Source of the DNA: Muricea muricata
Taxonomy: Eukaryota; Cnidaria; Anthozoa; Malacalcyonacea; Plexauridae
DNA: 64,000 bases
Direction: 5' to 3'
NCBI GenBank assembly: GCA_963855995.1
Contig: OY979716.1
Coordinates: 45,102,213-45,166,212 of the forward strand
Below are positions 23,079-31,611 of this stretch, piece by piece. Below the pieces are notes generated by a model. The model did not search any database, had not been told where the DNA came from, and saw only the letters and a program-made list of their open reading frames with translations. Both the position numbers and the translations under genes were made by a program. Position 1 is the first letter of the stretch. Every line of letters begins with the position of its first letter.

Positions 23079-23241
23079 GGGGACGAGCGCGAACGCAGGT
23101 CCCCACTAGCAGAAATTCTTCGCTCGAGTTACCCACATTAGGGGTAATCGCAGGAGTCAACCCAGTCTGTTAGTGCAATGAAAGGGCCTCATCCTGAGAG
23201 GACCTCCTAGTTGATCAAGGTGCCTCTCGCGTCAGGTAAGT
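23079..23241 (-). ncRNA. U1 snRNA, gene C (nt 3 to 3' end)
   Basis: The best-kept U1 in the window. Reading from 23,241: ACTTACCTGACGCGAG, GATCAAC, CATTGCAC, CCTGCGATTACCCC, TGTGGGTAACTCGAG, AATTTCTGC (Sm region). It finishes with a strong stem-loop GGGGAC...GCGTTCGCGC...GTCCCC, the classic 3' UUCG-type loop. Only the first two nucleotides are lost, to the inserted short element. The promoter is not in the window and seems to have been lost in rearrangement beyond 53,857. Confidence 0.9.
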
Positions 23242-23530
23242 TTGTATTGCAAGTCCTGCTCCCGACACCAAGAGAGTCGTGCAGTGGTCGCAGGGTGAAA
23301 TGCAACTTGGAAGGCCCTCGTTTGCGAAACCGCACTTTTCCGTAAAGAAAAGCTCATAAAGCGCGAAACTAGTAGGCCGTGAAGCACTACTAGCTAAAGT
23401 CTCCAAAAGGAGAACAAAAAATACAACCTGCTGGGCGTACCATACAGGAGGAAAAAACTGCTGGGCGAACCATACAGTATAAGGTGCCTGCTGGGCTAAC
23501 CATACAGACGAAAAACTTAACCTAAACGCG
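23242..23530 (-). mobile_element. Short non-autonomous element at the U1 site, copy 2
   Basis: Second copy of the element at 17,466-17,773, about 289 bp, again flanked by ACTTACCTGACGCG on both sides (23,241-23,228 and 23,540-23,527). The three CTGCTGGGC repeats are at about 23,428-23,510. Small indels separate the two copies, so they are independent insertions or old. The motif equivalent to CCATTGCAC reads CCACTGCAC here. Confidence 0.75.
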
Positions 23531-23540
23531 TCAGGTAAGT

Positions 23541-26533
23541 TTGTATTTGTAAAAACGACATGTCCGTCTCTACTGAGAGATCGTGCAATGGAATGTCGTA
23601 TTTCAGGGTGTGCACCGGCACGTAAATTACCAGGGAGACGATCCCTGACCCCGACTAAATGTGGACACCGGCTATTTAGTTTCCTTTCGGCGACCCGGCG
23701 CTGGCCCACATTTAGCGCTAACATAAAGGACAAATGGACATATTGACGAACAATGTACAATCACAGTCCTAACACATAGAAGAACGAACAGACATATTAA
23801 CAATTCTAAACATAAAATACGAACGGGACATATTGACAATCCTAAACATATACGGGAACCCCTACTGATTAACAATTAATTAGAATAATGATCTAACTAA
23901 TAATGATAAATTAATGGACGATGTGACACGCTAAGGTCACATCGGGAAATTAATAAAAGGACGACACTTAGAAGGAGAAGACAAGCTCCTCGGCCTCCAA
24001 GTGCCCCAAAGAACCACGGGCAAGCCACTCTCGCTCGAACGCGCGTATTTGAGCAGGGCTCTTGCACCGTTTAAATAATAACGATAAAATGAATTTTAAT
24101 TTAACTACAACTTTATTTAAACATTCACTTATGATCGGCGTCTTCTGACAAAATCGGAAGTCACAACGAGCAACCCAGATGGTATGTTTGACAACCAAAA
24201 GCATGTAAATAATGATTGTTGGAATTGCTCGACGACGTGACTCCGAAAACCCAAATAATAGCTCCTCAACGGTTAACCGACCTGCGGTTGGATTGATTGT
24301 ATTTAAGTTAAAGTATACCCATGCAACCAGGATGCGAGCCAGCTCGCATTCGAAGAACAGGTGCTCGAGAGTCTTGTCATCAGCTCGACAAAAGCAGAGA
24401 CTCTCTATATGGCGCATGCCAAAGCTATGCGCGAGACAAGCACCTGTGTAAAGCACACCGTGTGCTATCTGCCAGTTAAGATCGATCACTTTATGGTCAA
24501 GATCGCAAATATGCAACTGGCTCCAGGTTTGAGACCAGTGCAACTGACAGTAAATTGGCAGATATTTCTGGATGCAGTGTGGCTTTTTGCTGTTACGAGA
24601 CCGCAAAAGGGCATACGTATTCCGTGAGGAGATTTGGTCTAATGGTAATGGGACAAGACGCATTTAGACTGAGCACATCGCCATTGGCTACGCCACCACC
24701 CAGGGTCCGCCATACCCGATGGATGGTTTGGTAGAAGGCAGGAAGATGTTTAATCTGCTGGCGATACTGCTCAGATAAGAGTGCATTGCGTGGCTGCATG
24801 TCTAAAGCGGACATGTAAAAAGGCTTTCCATTTGCCCTCAGACGGGGCAAAGAAGCGCTTCAGCCACTGCAATGCGAACGAGTCAGCCTTTTCTTTGAAG
24901 TTTATGACCCCAAAGCCACCTTGGCCTTTGGGGAGGCTGATCGTGGTTCGTGCCACAAGATCTCGTTTGCCCGACCAAAAGAAATTCCAGACCGCCATGT
25001 TAATGCGTCTCCCGGTCCAGCTTGGCACCGGAAAGACGTGGCATAAATGCCAAACCTGGGACAAAGCCAGGCTATTGATGACTACTGTCTTCCCTTGGAA
25101 AGACAGTTGACGGCCTGCCCAAGCAGAAAGTCGCGATTCCAAGCTAGTCACTGCCGGTTCCCACGTTGGCGTGCTGTAGTCGCCAACGCTGAAGGTCGCT
25201 CCGAGCAGTGGGAGTTGTCGAACCCACTGCAACCCATAAGGGGTATCTTGGCGATCCTTCCACGAACCGGCCCACGTTCCTTTCGACTTTCCGCGATTTA
25301 GTCGAGCACCTGAGGCACGTTCGAATTTACTATAGACGTTGAACGTCTCCTCTATAGATTGATCGGTAGTCACGGCTACGGTCGTGTCGTCAGCGTAGCC
25401 GGAGCATTTGCATGGGTCCACCGAGTGCGGGATGGTAACGCCGGTGATTCTTGGTGACTTACGAATACACTCGGCGAGGACCTCGATGGAGAGCACATAC
25501 AAGAGAGGAGACAGAGGACATCCCTGCCGAACACCCCGCGAGGGGCGAAAGAAAGATGTCCAGCCGTTGATGACTACGGCAGATTCAGCGTCTGTATAGA
25601 ATAATTTGACCCAGTTCATAAAATCTGGGCCAAAGTTAAATGTTTCGAGTATGCGATGCAGGAAAACCCAATCGACTCGATCAAATGCCTTCTCTTGGTC
25701 TAAAGAGAAGGGCTAGGGGGAGGGGGTTTTCCCCGATCAACATACTCGAGGAGATCTCTGATGGTAAAAAGATTCTCGCTTATGGACCTGCCACGTACGC
25801 CACACGTTTGGTCAGGTCCGATAATGCTTCCCATGACACCAAGTAGTCGTCCAGATATAGCCCTAGTGGCGATCTTATAATCCACGTTCAAGAGACTAAT
25901 CGGACGCCAATTCTTGGTGTCCAGTTTATCGTTCTTCTTGTAAAGAACAATGATCAAACCCCTGCGCTGTGAGGTGGATAGTTGGCCGGCCTCAAAAGCA
26001 GCGTTAAGGACGCGGACCAAATCGGCGCCAAGGGTTTGCCACAATGTATGGTAGAATTCCATTGGGAAGCCATCCGAACCTGGGGTTTTACCCTTAGGCA
26101 TACCCTTGAGAGCTTAAAAACACTCTTCAAGAGTAAGGTTGCCTTCGCAGCCAGCTCTCTCGGCCGCACTGAGACGACGATGGAGTTGAGAGAGCATTTC
26201 GTCTTGCGCAACAGGATCGCAATCCTTTGCCGTAAACAGGTTCGAATAATACGAGCGCCACACACCCAGGATCTCAAATGGGTCGTGGCGTATGAGTCCA
26301 GTCTCTGGATCGCGTATAGAGTGCATTGTTTGTTGGGCTTTGTGATGGGTTTCCAAATTAAGGAAGAAGGAAGATGAAGTCTCTCCTTCTTTGGCCCATT
26401 GGCACCGAGCGCGCACCTGTGCCCCTCATGCCTCGTGTAGAGCGATGCCTCGCAATTCCTGCTGGACTTCACATAGTTTGCCAAATGCAGTTCGATCCCC
26501 CTGGTCGAACGATCTTTTCAATTGATGCATTTG
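23541..26533 (-). mobile_element. U1-targeted LINE, copy 4, 3' half
   Basis: 3' UTR (23,541-23,967) with the ATACAA tail against the U1-type site, then ORF2 up to the Polinton insertion at 26,533. The other half resumes at 51,151. CATTTG at 26,528-26,533 is the left target duplication of the Polinton. Confidence 0.9.
23968..26533 (-). pseudogene. LINE copy 4 ORF2, RT and C-terminal part
   Basis: Segments 26,533-26,420, 26,416-26,114, 26,101-25,700, 25,619-24,771 and 24,850-23,968 carry the linker, the RT (YKKNDKLDTKNWRPISLL; GVRQGCPLSPLLYVL; YADDTT near 25,395) and the C-terminal region ending QELVFSF-like at 23,968. Frameshifts occur near 26,120, 25,715, 24,820 and 24,655. The frame continues across the Polinton into 51,157-52,117. 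Confidence 0.9.
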
Positions 26534-26824
26534 AGTAGTGTAGTATTTGGCCGGATTCGTCCCAATTCTGCACACCCATTAGATCCTGCCGGGTACCCAA
26601 ATTTTGCTGGGTCAAAACCTTTTGAGCAATGTCAACTTGAGAAAATCCCGCAAAAACTTTTTCATTTTGAGTTAAAAATCACCTTTTGAGCGATGGAAAA
26701 AAAAATTTCCTACCACCTTTTGAGCGATGTCACTTTTGTAAATTTTTTTTTTGTAAAAAATTCCTTAAAAATTTCGTAAGGAATTTTCAAGATGGCGGCT
26801 CCCAAAAAAAAATCGCCAAAATAT
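26534..26824. repeat. Left terminal inverted repeat of Polinton copy 1
   Basis: Matches 50,862-51,150 inverted, with few differences. Contains three copies of CCTTTTGAGCRATG (26,618; 26,682; 26,716), an imperfect hairpin around AATTCCTTA/TAAGGAATT (about 26,757-26,787), and AAGATGGCGGC (26,789-26,799), which equals the YY1-type motif. These may be binding sites for the integrase, the terminal protein or the host. 26,825-26,980 shows no gene. Confidence 0.9.
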
Positions 26825-26980
26825 TTTATATCTTATCAACATGTTTGAAGAACAGAAGGGTAGGATGGTATTAGAAAAGGTAGGTTTCGAATGGAGTGAA
26901 GAAAAAGTCCTAAACCCATTTTACGAATCTCTTGACTAAAAAAATCGTGGGTTCCAAAATTATTTTTTTACAAAACAAAA

Positions 26981-27094
26981 ATGAAGTTTTGTAAAAAGTG
27001 TCATAGACGGGTCATGGCTAATGAGAAGTTTGGAGGTTGTTTGGAGGTTATTTGGATTATTTTTACAACAGTGGTAAGTTTTGCCAGTGTCTAA
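26981..27094 (+). pseudogene. Decayed duplicate of the small Cys-rich gene
   Basis: Starts MKFCKKCHRRV exactly as the gene at 27,240 but drifts out of frame after residue 19 and stops at codon 38. Downstream bases to about 27,170 still align with the intact gene in another frame. This is a local tandem duplication of which only the right copy is intact. Confidence 0.6.
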
Positions 27095-27239
27095 CTAATA
27101 TTGCAGTGATGAACGATGAGTCTGGGTGTGTTGTTCTAGGCACGAAGGCGAGAGGTCGCCGTGGCGTCGTGAAAAGTATTGAGACTAGGAATTGAAGAAA
27201 AAATCGTAAACTTAGGGGTGTTTTTTTTTAGAAAACAAA

Positions 27240-27437
27240 ATGAAGTTTTGTAAAAAGTGCCATAGACGGGTCATTACCACTGAGAAGTTTGGGGGCCATC
27301 GTAATTTTATTCATGAATGTGATAAGTTTTGCCAGTGTCATATTAATGTTGTGGGGAATGACGACGGCCCTAGAATTGTTATTCAGTTTAAGAAGGGGAG
27401 TGGGGGTGGGTACGGGCCAAAAAGAATCACTAAATAA
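27240..27437 (+). CDS. Small Cys-rich protein (65 aa), unknown
   Basis: MKFCKKCHRRV start with CxxC, then a CxxxCxCH cluster near residues 27-34, compatible with a small zinc-binding fold. The C-terminus is Gly/Lys-rich. No family recognised. It lies in the left arm of the Polinton, after an AT-rich leader with ACAAA before the ATG. No counterpart is seen in Polinton copy 2. Confidence 0.55.
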   Translation: MKFCKKCHRRVITTEKFGGHRNFIHECDKFCQCHINVVGNDDGPRIVIQFKKGSGGGYGPKRITK

Positions 27438-27466
27438 AAATTGGGCTTGTACAAAAAAGAAAAGGA

Positions 27467-27823
27467 ATGAATCCTGAAGAGTTAAAAATTATAGAAGATG
27501 AAAAGCAAATAATTTTAAATGATATTTTAGATGAGTTACAAACACAAAGTTTAAGGGATCTTTTTTATGACACGCGTGAAAAAGAAAACAGGATGGAAGA
27601 AGTTAAACTCATCCTGGAAGAAAAATATGAAAAATTAAGTATGAATGAATTTTATTTAAAAAAGTACAAAGGGAAAGAACCTTGGGTGACAGCTGTTTCT
27701 GAAACGTTAGAAGAGATGGAAGCCATTGAAAATGATTACTTTAATTACATACAGGGCGGTTATGGTTACCTATCATGGTTTCTAGATGCATTGGATGAAA
27801 GTGATGGGGAAGAAATCGATTAA
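27467..27823 (+). CDS. Acidic helical protein (118 aa), unknown
   Basis: Rich in Glu/Asp/Lys and Leu, probably all-helical, with an acidic end DESDGEEID. Aromatic patch NYIQGGYGYLSWF near residues 93-105. No recognisable domain. 29 bp after the preceding small gene, and ending directly at a hairpin. Not seen in copy 2. Confidence 0.6.
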   Translation: MNPEELKIIEDEKQIILNDILDELQTQSLRDLFYDTREKENRMEEVKLILEEKYEKLSMNEFYLKKYKGKEPWVTAVSETLEEMEAIENDYFNYIQGGYGYLSWFLDALDESDGEEID

Positions 27824-27853
27824 ATTTCTAATGCACATGTGTTAGGAATTTTT
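27824..27853. terminator. Hairpin after the 118-aa gene
   Basis: AATTTCTAA..CACA/TGTG..TTAGGAATT, a stem of about 14 pairs with a 2-nt bulge, starting right after the stop codon. Nearly identical to the hairpin at 28,352. Candidate 3'-end signal. Confidence 0.55.
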
Positions 27854-27856
27854 AAA

Positions 27857-28375
27857 ATGAACTGTCCGCACGAAAAATTAGAAGAAATGTACGGCACAAA
27901 TTTTTGTGTAGAATGCGGTGAAGAAATTAGCGCAACAATTGGTGAAATGAAAGGCGGGTTTTATAAGCATGGGCGTCAACCAAAGGAGAAAATGACGCAA
28001 GATGATAAGTTACAAAAAAACATGTTTCGTTATAAGTTCCCTTACGAAGTTACGTTAGAAGCAATAAAATTGTATAGGCATTATTTGACGGTTACAGGAG
28101 AGATCACGAAAGGGAACGTACGTAAAACTATTGCGTTTGGGTGTTTTCACGTCGCGTTTATGACCGTGTTGGAGTCGGTGGACGAGGGTAAACTATTGAA
28201 AGTCATTAGCCTAGGAGAAAAGTCGGGTCAACGCAGGTTAGCAAAAGTCACGGCGACGTTAGACATAATGGAATACGTGTCGGATGAAACAATGGAAGAC
28301 GTACCGGAGGAAGTAATCGAGGGGGATTATCCAGATGAAGAAGAACCTCTTAAATTTCTAACGCACATGTGTTAG
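27857..28375 (+). CDS. Zinc-ribbon protein, possibly TFIIB/late-transcription-factor-like (172 aa)
   Basis: I take ATG 27,857 rather than 27,839, because the latter lies in the preceding hairpin. The N-terminus has CPH...FCVECGEEI, a zinc-ribbon-like arrangement (residues 3-22). A helical region about 60-125 (YEVTLEAIKLYRHYL...FHVAFM) could be a cyclin-like fold, and the tail is acidic. This layout recalls TFIIB-type or viral late transcription factors, and such a factor would suit an element with its own promoters. Inference only. The stop is followed by a hairpin shared with the converging gene. Confidence 0.5.
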   Translation: MNCPHEKLEEMYGTNFCVECGEEISATIGEMKGGFYKHGRQPKEKMTQDDKLQKNMFRYKFPYEVTLEAIKLYRHYLTVTGEITKGNVRKTIAFGCFHVAFMTVLESVDEGKLLKVISLGEKSGQRRLAKVTATLDIMEYVSDETMEDVPEEVIEGDYPDEEEPLKFLTHMC

Positions 28376-28382
28376 GAATTTT
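28352..28382. terminator. Hairpin between converging genes
   Basis: AATTTCTAA(CG)CACA/TGTGTTAGGAATT between the ends of the zinc-ribbon gene (+) and the 69-aa gene (-), overlapping both gene ends. Same sequence type as at 27,824. Confidence 0.6.
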
Positions 28383-28591
28383 TATTCTTCTTCTTTAATG
28401 ACAACTATGTCTTTTTCTTCTTTAACGTTTGGAACCTCGTAAGTTTTTTTTGCTTTTCTTTCGATGGCAAATTGAAAATTTGTTTCTATTCCATTAGGGT
28501 TTTTGGTCATGTGTAAACCAAATAGGATTTTTCTTCGTTCGCATACGTCTTTGTTAGCTTTATTTTCATTTTTAGAGGTTGCACAGCCCAT
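28382..28591 (-). CDS. Predicted N-myristoylated small protein (69 aa)
   Basis: Starts MGCATSK: Gly2 followed by Ser/Thr at position 6 and Cys3 is the classic myristoylation plus palmitoylation context, so membrane anchoring is likely. The rest is charged, with an EKD...KEEE tail. Copy 2 keeps the gene at 57,792-57,998 (MGCASLSK) in disrupted form, so it is a real gene of this element family. It is divergently placed against the fibre gene with 23 bp between the start codons. Role unknown; possibly a membrane-associated virion or egress factor (inference). Confidence 0.65.
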   Translation of the reverse strand: MGCATSKNENKANKDVCERRKILFGLHMTKNPNGIETNFQFAIERKAKKTYEVPNVKEEKDIVVIKEEE

Positions 28592-28614
28592 ATTTTTTAT
28601 GAATTATAAATAAA

Positions 28615-30201
28615 ATGTCGTTATTGTTCGGTTATTCATCGGAAATACAAGAAGGAGATCTCGATATGGACAACCACAAAATTATAAATTTACCAAATCC
28701 ATCAACGGGTTCGGAACCCGTTACAAAAAGTTATGCGGACACACATTATTCTGGTGGTGGTGGTGGGCAACGAGGCCCAAAAGGAGATACGGGACCGCCA
28801 GGCCTGAAAGGTGATACAGGCACGCAAGGGTTGAAAGGTGATACAGGTGCACAAGGTCCAAAAGGTGACAAAGGGGATGTAGGCCCGCAAGGTCCTACAG
28901 GGTCAAAAGGCAACAAAGGGGATACAGGTGCACAAGGGCCAAAAGGGGACAAAGGTGATAAAGGTAGCGGTGGTTCATCAAAAGGCGACAAAGGAGATAC
29001 GGGACCGCAAGGGTCAAAAGAAGACCAAGGAGACACGATACCACAAGGACCAAAAGGAGACAAAGGCAATACAGGTGCGCAAGGGCCAAAAGGTGATCAA
29101 GGAGACACGGGCCCACAAGGGTCAAAAGGTGATAAAGGCAATACAGGTGCACAAGGGTCAAAAGGTGACAAACGCGATACGGGTCCACAAGGTCCAAAAG
29201 GTAATACAGGTAACCAAGGGCCTCCTGGTTCCGGCGGGTTATCCGACACGGGTACAATGTAAGGGGACATTAATATGAACAATAACAAAATTACAAACCT
29301 TCCAGACCCAACATTAGCAAACGACCCTATTACAAAACAATACGCGAACTGAGTATACTTGACCGACAGTGGGTTCACGATGCAAGACAACATAGGCATG
29401 AACAACCACGAAGTATTAGGTTTGAACCCGGTCCCATCCGACGGTACATCAGCCGTACCCAAAAGTTATACCGACACGGTGTATATTAAAAAAGGTACCG
29501 ATATTGATATGAACGGTCACCGTATTACTGGGTTGCCTATTATCCCTTTAACATCTGGCGAACCGATCACGAAAGGTTTTGTCGAAAAGTATTATTCAGA
29601 TTATACGAACATTATAACGTTTAAAGGGAAACCCGGTAGCGTTACAATACTTAGGCAAGACAATATGGTTGATTCGCCTGAAAACGGGCGTGCTACGAAA
29701 ACGTTAGACTTTTCAAAGGTAGGTAGCAGTTACCAAATAAATTTTTCCGTTCAACCTAAACTTCCAAACGGTGTTTACGCGTACGAGATGGATGTTGTTT
29801 TAACGACTTCAAGGGGGTACGATGTCATGTTATGGGGTGATTGTGGTGGCTCTGGGTACAATGCGTCGTCCAAATATAAGTATTGGAGTTGGAGTTATGA
29901 GAATAAGATAGCTCATAACGATGTACAGGGTGGGTTATTCCACAGGGGTACTGGTAAAAGGGTACGTATCCAAGGATCGTTTTTAAACCAGAATACGCGT
30001 ATTTACGGGCAAGAAATTTCACTTTCGTTAGATTATGAAAATGGGAAAACGTACGAATTTGTCATGCAAGATTTAGTGTCAAGAAGTACCAACCACGTTC
30101 TTGGTAATTCTATCTATTTCGTATTCCAACCTGACAATAACCATACGATGGACTTTACGGATGAAACGTTTTTCAGTTTTAAAAGGTTATTGAAGTTATA
30201 G
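28615..30201 (+). pseudogene. Collagen-like and phage-tail-like fibre protein, two in-frame stops
   Basis: One frame of 529 codons with TAA at 29,260-29,262 and TGA at 29,350-29,352; copy 2 has sense codons (CAG, CGG) at both, so they are mutations. Layout: an N-terminal module with [20 protein letters not shown] and VTKSYAD (residues 15-45), a collagen shaft of Gly-X-Y triplets (about 50-205, many GPKGDTG and GAQGPKGD), then two or three more MDMNNNKI.NLP modules, and a beta-rich head (about 340-528; SYQINFSVQPKLPNGVY, WGDCGGSG, FHRGTGKRVRI). The modules resemble phage tail-fibre repeats. Probably a virion attachment fibre. Confidence 0.75.
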
Positions 30202-30205
30202 ATGA

Positions 30206-30589
30206 ATGGAAGATGAGCAAACGAGTTACCGGGAAGAATTATTACGGTTAGTAGCCGAAAAAAAAATTAAACATACTGCGAAATATATCGAAAACGCAAC
30301 GGAAGAAACGTTAAAAAAAATTTACGACTACAAACACCAGGAATTAGATGAAGTCAACGACGAAGTGACAGGTGTGCTTCTTACGAAAATATCCAAACTC
30401 ATGATGAAGTTAGATCTCGTGAAAGATAACGTCTCGTTAGAAGACGATCTTGGTAAGAACGAATTGTTTAAACGCGACGTGAAAATGATCGTTGGTTATT
30501 TAACACCGTACGTCCCTTTGGTCGGGTTAGTATCTGGCGGGATTACGGTCGGTGCCCACGTGGCTGATAAAAAATTAAATCCTGAATAG
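30206..30589 (+). CDS. Helical protein with hydrophobic C-terminus (127 aa)
   Basis: MEDEQTSYREELLRLVAEKK start, 4 bp after the fibre stop. Charged helices, then a hydrophobic stretch YVPLVGLVSGGITVGAHVA (about 102-120) that could insert in a membrane. Copy 2 has the counterpart at 59,487-59,874 with frameshifts. Function unknown. Co-orientation and close spacing with the fibre gene suggest joint expression. Confidence 0.65.
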   Translation: MEDEQTSYREELLRLVAEKKIKHTAKYIENATEETLKKIYDYKHQELDEVNDEVTGVLLTKISKLMMKLDLVKDNVSLEDDLGKNELFKRDVKMIVGYLTPYVPLVGLVSGGITVGAHVADKKLNPE

Positions 30590-30590
30590 G

Positions 30591-30620
30591 AAATTCATAA
30601 CGTGATAACGTTATGAATTT
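30591..30620. terminator. 13-bp hairpin between converging genes
   Basis: AAATTCATAACGT - GATA - ACGTTATGAATTT, perfect. Separates the 127-aa (+) and 80-aa (-) genes. Copy 2 has an imperfect hairpin at the same place (59,875-59,911). Confidence 0.65.
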
Positions 30621-30861
30621 ATTCCTGTTTATGGGATTCATTATAATCATCAAGGAATGTGCCTAGGCTTTTCACAAGTTTTCTAAAGCCATTTAAGGAA
30701 AGGCCCCAGAAGGGGGTATTTAAGCAAAGGTTTCCGAAAAAGTTTTCAAAGTCATGAAAACAATTAAGTATATTTTCATATTGAGAATGGTCGTAGTTGT
30801 CACCATATACCATTTTGGTTAATTTCCGTACTGTGTCTTCGAATTTTCGTTCATCATCCAT
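30619..30861 (-). CDS. Small protein (80 aa), unknown
   Basis: MDDERKFEDTVRKLTKMVYG start, aromatic-rich, with a middle NCFHDFENFFGNLC. No signal or membrane segment. The position is occupied in copy 2 by a disrupted, longer frame (59,911-60,288) with a similar start (RLYGE versus MVYGD). Upstream is ATAATAAA. Function unknown. Confidence 0.5.
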   Translation of the reverse strand: MDDERKFEDTVRKLTKMVYGDNYDHSQYENILNCFHDFENFFGNLCLNTPFWGLSLNGFRKLVKSLGTFLDDYNESHKQE

Positions 30862-30865
30862 TTTA

Positions 30866-30994
30866 TTATAAATGTTTTAGAATTAAAAAAATTGTAAGGG
30901 CAGCCGTCATTGGGAACGTGAGTACAAGGAGTGTAAACGTAAACGTTAAGCACGTGGTAAGAACGGTTAGGAATTTTTCATGTTGCGTTAGCAT
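30866..30994 (-). CDS. 42-aa membrane protein, conserved
   Basis: Translation from ATG 30,992-30,994 starts MLTQHEKFLTVLTTCLTF and ends LILKHL. Two hydrophobic halves around FPMTAALTIF make a one- or two-pass membrane protein. In the other Polinton, 60,294-60,422 encodes exactly the same length (MLT.REK start, YPLTAFLI centre, LILKHL end), although most surrounding genes there are broken. Conservation of length, frame and ends supports a real gene. Function unknown; viral membrane-active peptides are a possibility. Confidence 0.7.
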   Translation of the reverse strand: MLTQHEKFLTVLTTCLTFTFTLLVLTFPMTAALTIFLILKHL

Positions 30995-31000
30995 TTTTTA

Positions 31001-31027
31001 TTTCAAAACCTTTAAAAGGTTTTGAAA
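31001..31027. terminator. 13-bp hairpin right after the ATPase stop
   Basis: TTTCAAAACCTTT - A - AAAGGTTTTGAAA, perfect, beginning at the ATPase stop codon on the minus strand. Copy 2 has a hairpin of completely different sequence at the same position (60,424-60,455). Confidence 0.65.
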
Positions 31028-31609
31028 TTATGGAATGATCACTTGATGTGTGTACGGTCTTGTCGTTAAAATTTCTAATCGTGCATAGTCGTTATTTTTT
31101 AACGTGTCTATAATTCCTTTTTCTTCGTCTTTTTCAATATTAAGATAATTGTTGAAAATATATTTCATATCGTCTGCACGCGTTGTAAAACGTGTGACGA
31201 GTCTTGAAATATTCATTCTGTACAGTTTTGCAATAGACGTTAATTGTTGCGTGACGACGATTGTACTTAATCCGATATGTCGGCCGGAAAATCCTAATTT
31301 TACGAGTTCGCTCGTTCTGTTTTTAACGTCTTTGCTAGATGCACAATCGTTGAGGATAATGAGACTGTTGGTATTTTTTGCAAAATGTGTAATTTCACGA
31401 AGGGTAGTTTCTACGTTATCATGTGAGACGGGCAATGCGTAGACGTCTGGGTCAGCTAAATACTTCCATTGTTGGTACGTTTTGTTACCTTCTAAAGTTG
31501 GACATACGATGAAAATATGGTCGAAATGGTTTTTGTATTCTTTTTCTAACATTTCCAAAAGGTAATGTGTTTTTCCACACGCGGTCATACCGACAATAAT
31601 CATGTGCAT
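31028..31609 (-). CDS. DNA-packaging ATPase (FtsK/HerA-type, A32-like)
   Basis: Motor that drives genome packaging into capsids in Polintons and related viruses. 193 aa, intact. Walker A GMTACGKT at residues 7-14, Walker B-like SLIILNDCA near 91-99, and an STIVVTQQL sensor-like stretch near 125-135. The length fits the compact viral packaging ATPases. Start ATG 31,607-31,609 lies 3 bp after the end of the capsid gene, so the two are probably co-expressed. The shared family with poxvirus A32 is established knowledge; the assignment here is by motif. Confidence 0.85.
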   Translation of the reverse strand: MHMIIVGMTACGKTHYLLEMLEKEYKNHFDHIFIVCPTLEGNKTYQQWKYLADPDVYALPVSHDNVETTLREITHFAKNTNSLIILNDCASSKDVKNRTSELVKLGFSGRHIGLSTIVVTQQLTSIAKLYRMNISRLVTRFTTRADDMKYIFNNYLNIEKDEEKGIIDTLKNNDYARLEILTTRPYTHQVIIP

Positions 31610-31611
31610 AT

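Noticed and set aside
28702..29257. Long minus-strand frames opposite the collagen region
   Set aside because: They mirror the nine-base periodicity of Gly-X-Y codons and have no independent support; the same happens at 58,108-58,585.
29260..29352. Programmed stop read-through in the fibre gene
   Set aside because: Copy 2 has ordinary sense codons at both places, so the TAA and TGA are simple nonsense changes in copy 1.
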